Assembly: GCA_046730475.1 (NCBI GenBank)
Contig: JBKPIY010000077.1
Location: 1-6,534 of the forward strand
Reading direction: 5' to 3'
Length of the DNA stretch: 6,534 bases
Origin: JBKPIY01 sp046730475
GTDB taxonomy: Bacteria > Actinomycetota > Thermoleophilia > Solirubrobacterales > 70-9
Part shown: one piece after another, positions 3,760 to 6,534 of the stretch
Numbering within the stretch: the first letter of the stretch is position 1
Layout: the number at the start of each line of letters is the position of its first letter
Program-made: the position numbers and the translations under genes
Notes under the pieces: generated by a model
The model's input: only the letters and a program-made list of their open reading frames with translations
Told to the model about the DNA's origin: nothing
Database searches by the model: none

Positions 3760-5789
3760 TGGCGAAGAGAAAGCACGAGCGCGAAGGCTCAGGCAAGGGG
3801 CTGCTCGCGCGGGTCAACGGGCCCGCCGATCTGAAGGGCCTCTCCGAGGAGCAGCTCCAGCAGCTCTCGGGCGAGCTCCGGAAGCTGATCATCGACACGA
3901 TCGGCGAGATCGGCGGCCACTTCGGCGCCAACCTCGGCACCTGCGAGCTGGCGGTCGCCCTGCACAGCCTCCTCCACTCGCCCCGCGACAAGATCGTCTG
4001 GGACGTCGGCCACCAGGCCTATCCCCACAAGGTGCTCACCGGGCGCCGCGACCAGCTCGGGACGATTCGCCAGTACCAGGGCCTGGCGCCGTTCTGCTCG
4101 GTGTTCGAGTCCGAGCACGACGTCATGGGCGCGGGCCACGCCTCCACCTCGATCGGCTACGCCGTCGGGCTGAAGGAGGCGATGCGGAAGGGGATCGGCG
4201 AGGACGGCAAGGTCGTCGCCGTGATCGGCGACGGTGCCCTCACCGGCGGGGTCGCCTACGAGGCGCTCCACCTCGCCGGGGGGCTGCAGACGCCGATCGT
4301 GATCGTCCTGAACGACAACGGGATGTCGATCTCGCCCAACGTCGGCGCGCTGTCGGGCTATTTCCAGCGTATCCGCCTGAACCCGCGCTGGTACCAGGCG
4401 CGCTCGAGCGCCGAGGAGCGCCTCACCCAGCTTCCGCTTGGGCTCGGGCGCCGCATCGAGCGGCTCGGCCCCGAGGTCAAAGCGGCGATCAAGGCCTACT
4501 GGGCGCCCGGCCTGTTCTTCGAGGAGCTCGACCTCGCCTACATGGGGGTGATCGACGGCCACGATGTCGGCGCCCTGCGCCGCGCCCTGACCGAGGCGCT
4601 GGCCGCCAACCGGCCCGTCGTCGTCCACATCCACACCGTCAAGGGCAAGGGCTTCGAGCCCGCCGAGGAAGGCGGCCTCGAGGGGATGGAGAAGTGGCAC
4701 GCGGCAAAGCCGAAGTCGATCGTCGACGGCAAGCCGGCCGAGAAGCTCAAGCCGGTCCCCGTCAGGGAGTCCAATGCCCCGGACTCGATCGCGCCGGAGA
4801 AGCTCGAGCAGCCGCCGCCCGTGGACATCCCTCAGTACACGGCGGTGTTCGCGGACGCGCTGGTGGCCGAGGCGAAGCGCGACCCGCTCGTGGTCGGGAT
4901 CACCGCGGCGATGGCCGGCGGCACCGGACTGAACAAGCTCCAGAAGGAGTGCCCTGAGCGGTACTACGACGTCGGGATCGCCGAGCAGGACGCGGTCCTG
5001 TTCGCCTCGGGGCTCGCCCTCCAGGGCGCAAAGCCCGTCTGCGCGATCTACTCGACCTTCCTCCAGCGCGCCTTCGACCAGCTCGTCCACGACGTCTGCC
5101 TCCAGAAACTGAACGTGGTGTTCGCGATGGACCGGGCCGGGCTGGTCGGCGACGACGGCCCCACCCACCACGGCTTCATCGACGTCTCCTACTTCCGCTG
5201 CCTGCCGAACGTGGTGGTGATGGCGCCCCGGGACGAGGCGATGCTGGTGCACATGCTTCGCACTGCGCTCTCCTACGACGAGGGTCCGATCGCGATGCGG
5301 TATCCGCGCGGCGCGGCCGAGGGGGTGCCGATGCCCGACGCGCCCAAGGAGATCGAGATCGGGAAGGGCGAGTTCCTCCTTCCGGGCGAGCGGGTGGCGC
5401 TGCTCGGCTACGGCTACGGCGTCCAGGTGGCGCTCCGGGCCGCCGAGCTCCTTCGGAACCGCGGCCTCGAGCCCACCGTCGCCGACGCGCGCTTCGCCAA
5501 GCCGCTCGACGGCGAGTTGATCGAGAAGCTCGCCACCGATCACGTTCTCCTGGTGACGATCGAGGAGAACGTGCTCTCCGGCGGCTTCGGCTCCGGGGTG
5601 CTCGAGGTGGTCGAGGACGCGTTCGCCGACGGCGCCGATCGCGCCCGGGTGATGCGGGTGGGGCTGCCGGATCGTTACGTCACCCACGGCAACCCCGCGC
5701 TCCTGCGCGAGGAGGTCGGCTTCACCGGCGAGGCCGTCGCCGACCGGGTGCTCGCCGCCCTCGGCAGCCGCGAGACGATCCTGGGCTAG
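3759..5789 (+). CDS. dxs: 1-deoxy-D-xylulose-5-phosphate synthase
   Basis: DXS, 676 residues, a thiamine-diphosphate enzyme making DXP from pyruvate and glyceraldehyde 3-phosphate, the first step of the MEP pathway. Visible: GGHFGANLG (His54), GHQAYPHK (His85), the ThDP motif GDGALTGG (from 157) ending in NDNGMSIS, HTVKGKG (292-298), the catalytic glutamate Glu409 in DVGIAEQ, STFLQRAFDQ, MDRAG (457-461), GPTHHG (467-472) and RYPRG. The three transketolase-type domains are complete. Oddities: a basic 13-residue N-terminal extension; a long Lys/Pro-rich linker at about 311-357 between the first two domains; and Asp411 in AEQDAV where most DXS have His (AEQHAV). The ATG overlaps the ispA stop by one base, so translation is probably coupled. 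The TAG stop lies in the CTAG at which the IS481 element is inserted, so coding sequence appears intact, but downstream operon members, if any, are cut off. Confidence 0.96.
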   Translation: MAKRKHEREGSGKGLLARVNGPADLKGLSEEQLQQLSGELRKLIIDTIGEIGGHFGANLGTCELAVALHSLLHSPRDKIVWDVGHQAYPHKVLTGRRDQLGTIRQYQGLAPFCSVFESEHDVMGAGHASTSIGYAVGLKEAMRKGIGEDGKVVAVIGDGALTGGVAYEALHLAGGLQTPIVIVLNDNGMSISPNVGALSGYFQRIRLNPRWYQARSSAEERLTQLPLGLGRRIERLGPEVKAAIKAYWAPGLFFEELDLAYMGVIDGHDVGALRRALTEALAANRPVVVHIHTVKGKGFEPAEEGGLEGMEKWHAAKPKSIVDGKPAEKLKPVPVRESNAPDSIAPEKLEQPPPVDIPQYTAVFADALVAEAKRDPLVVGITAAMAGGTGLNKLQKECPERYYDVGIAEQDAVLFASGLALQGAKPVCAIYSTFLQRAFDQLVHDVCLQKLNVVFAMDRAGLVGDDGPTHHGFIDVSYFRCLPNVVVMAPRDEAMLVHMLRTALSYDEGPIAMRYPRGAAEGVPMPDAPKEIEIGKGEFLLPGERVALLGYGYGVQVALRAAELLRNRGLEPTVADARFAKPLDGELIEKLATDHVLLVTIEENVLSGGFGSGVLEVVEDAFADGADRARVMRVGLPDRYVTHGNPALLREEVGFTGEAVADRVLAALGSRETILG

Positions 5790-5790
5790 A
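5785..5790. other. IS481 target site (NCTAGN) at the dxs stop codon
   Basis: GCTAGA directly precedes the TGT that starts the insertion sequence. IS481 is known to prefer and duplicate NCTAGN. This is the only CTAG I find between 1651 and 6534. The + strand TAG ends dxs and the - strand TAG ends the transposase. The second copy of the duplication should lie beyond the right edge. Confidence 0.7.
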
Positions 5791-6534
5791 TGTAAAACCC
5801 AATCAGGTTGTTCAGCTCGGCGAGCCGAGCGCCGGGCGGCCGGTGGCCGAGGGAGCCGTGTCTTCGGCTGAAGTTGTAGTAGGTGAGCCAGCCTGAAAGG
5901 GCCGCCGTTCGATCGGCCGAATCCGCGTAGAGAGCGGCGTAGGCCCATCCGCCGAGCATCGTGCGGATGAAGCGCTCGGCCTTGCCGTTGGTCTGCGGCC
6001 GGTAGGGCCGAGTCCGCCGGTGCTTGAGCCCCAGGGCCTTGCAGGCGACGGCGTGCGTGGTCGAGCGATAGCAAGAGCCGTTGTCCGTCATCACGGCCTC
6101 GACCCCGATCCCGTGATCGCGATAGAAGGCAAGCGCTCGCCGCAGGAAGCCGACCGCGGTCTTGGCCCTCTCGTCGGGGAGGACCTCGGCGTAGGCAAGC
6201 CGGGTGGCGTCGTCGATCGCGATATGGACGAACTCCCAGCCGGCGGTGCCCAGGTAACGCCTCGAGGGATTGTTCGCGCGAGTGCGCTTTGCGCGGCCCT
6301 CTCGGCGGTCTCGGATCCGCTTGCCCGGCACCTCGATCCGCCCGAGCTTTTTCACGTCGACGTGGATCAGCTCGCCCGGGCGGTCCTTCTCGTAGCGGCG
6401 GGCGGGCTCGAGGCCGAGGCGCCCGAGCCTTCCCATGCCGATCCTGGCGAGGACCGCGGAGACGGTCGAGAGCGGCATCGAAAGTAGCTCCGAGAGCTCG
6501 GGCCCCGAGAAGCGAAGGCGGCGCAGGGCGGCGA
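5786..6534 (-). CDS. IS481-family DDE transposase (5' end outside window)
   Basis: The frame is open from the right edge to TAG at 5788-5786, at least 248 codons. The ATG at 6478 is internal: 18 in-frame codons upstream (..ALRRLRFSGPELSELLS) continue an N-terminal helix-turn-helix that runs into MPLSTVSAVLARIGMGRL. Counting from that Met, the integrase core shows HVDVKK (Asp41), the IDDATR segment (88-93), MTDNGS (Asp132) and NGKAERF (Glu167). This gives a DDE triad with 34 residues between the last two, normal for the family. RPYRPQTNGKAERFIRTML and HGSLGHRPP are typical IS481 sequence. The reading frame is intact, so the element may be active. The final codon Ile and the stop lie in TC TAG, outside the TGT end of the element, so the stop codon is provided by the target. 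Confidence 0.92.
   Translation of the reverse strand, partial: AALRRLRFSGPELSELLSMPLSTVSAVLARIGMGRLGRLGLEPARRYEKDRPGELIHVDVKKLGRIEVPGKRIRDRREGRAKRTRANNPSRRYLGTAGWEFVHIAIDDATRLAYAEVLPDERAKTAVGFLRRALAFYRDHGIGVEAVMTDNGSCYRSTTHAVACKALGLKHRRTRPYRPQTNGKAERFIRTMLGGWAYAALYADSADRTAALSGWLTYYNFSRRHGSLGHRPPGARLAELNNLIGFYI
5791..5811. repeat. Terminal inverted repeat of the IS481-family element (one copy visible)
   Basis: Starts TGTAAAACCC and ends with AGGTTGT at 5805-5811. It overlaps the last codons of the transposase (NNLIGFY). The extent is estimated by resemblance to known IS481 ends, since the matching copy is not in the window. Confidence 0.5.
5791..6534 (-). mobile_element. IS481-family insertion sequence, incomplete at right edge
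   Basis: The element starts with TGT at 5791, the terminal triplet of IS481-family ends, beside a CTAG target. It contains one transposase gene oriented towards dxs. From memory, the Bordetella pertussis IS481 end also starts TGT and has AGGTTGT at the same offset as AGGTTGT here (5805-5811). The other end lies outside the window. Confidence 0.8.

Noticed and set aside
3789..6074. A 761-codon - strand open frame spanning dxs and the IS junction
   Set aside because: It is antisense to dxs and out of frame with the transposase. The translation is low-complexity (Arg, His, Leu, Gly, Asp rich) as expected of a shadow frame.
5786..6478. ATG at 6478 as the true transposase start
   Set aside because: The same frame continues upstream to the window edge with conserved helix-turn-helix sequence, so this Met is internal and the gene is cut by the edge.
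6020..6487. A 155-codon + strand open frame opposite the transposase
   Set aside because: It is antisense to the DDE core, which has all catalytic residues on the other strand.

Overview
The window looks like a piece of a high-GC bacterial chromosome: a conserved housekeeping operon hemmed in by mobile DNA on both sides. Gene content, gene order and protein flavour (EF-P, NusB, a small XseB-like protein, a bacterial-type short-chain prenyltransferase, then DXS) suggest an actinobacterium, perhaps of the Thermoleophilia/Solirubrobacterales type. That placement is inferred from family knowledge; no rRNA or marker phylogeny is available here.

Left part (1-1668): mobile DNA. Positions 1-107 hold the last 34 codons of an IS481-like DDE transposase on the + strand, followed by a 9-bp-stem hairpin. 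Converging on it, 144-1646 on the - strand encodes a complete 500-residue large serine recombinase (phage or ICE integrase type). Its start codon lies only 22 bp from the efp start codon, and the two genes diverge. This is the layout expected when an integrative element has inserted at the 5' end of efp and its integrase sits next to the attachment site.

Centre (1669-5789): a tightly packed + strand operon, efp-nusB-xseB-like-ispA-dxs. Spacers are 7 bp, about 50 bp and 9 bp, and ispA and dxs overlap by one base (TGATG). EF-P relieves ribosome stalling and NusB is an rRNA antitermination factor. The small helical protein resembles the exonuclease VII small subunit. IspA and DXS supply isoprenoid precursors through the MEP pathway: DXS makes DXP from pyruvate and glyceraldehyde 3-phosphate, and IspA elongates the resulting IPP/DMAPP to a short prenyl diphosphate.

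Right part (5785-6534): an IS481-family insertion sequence with its transposase on the - strand, running off the right edge. The element begins with TGT at 5791, directly after a GCTAGA hexamer that matches the NCTAGN target known for IS481. That CTAG contains the dxs stop codon on the + strand and, because it is palindromic, the transposase stop codon on the - strand. The transposase therefore seems to borrow its stop codon from the target DNA.

I see no tRNA, rRNA, CRISPR array or wholly unknown multi-gene system here. The most interesting points are the two mobile-element junctions with essential genes: the integrase/efp 5' junction and the IS481/dxs 3' junction.
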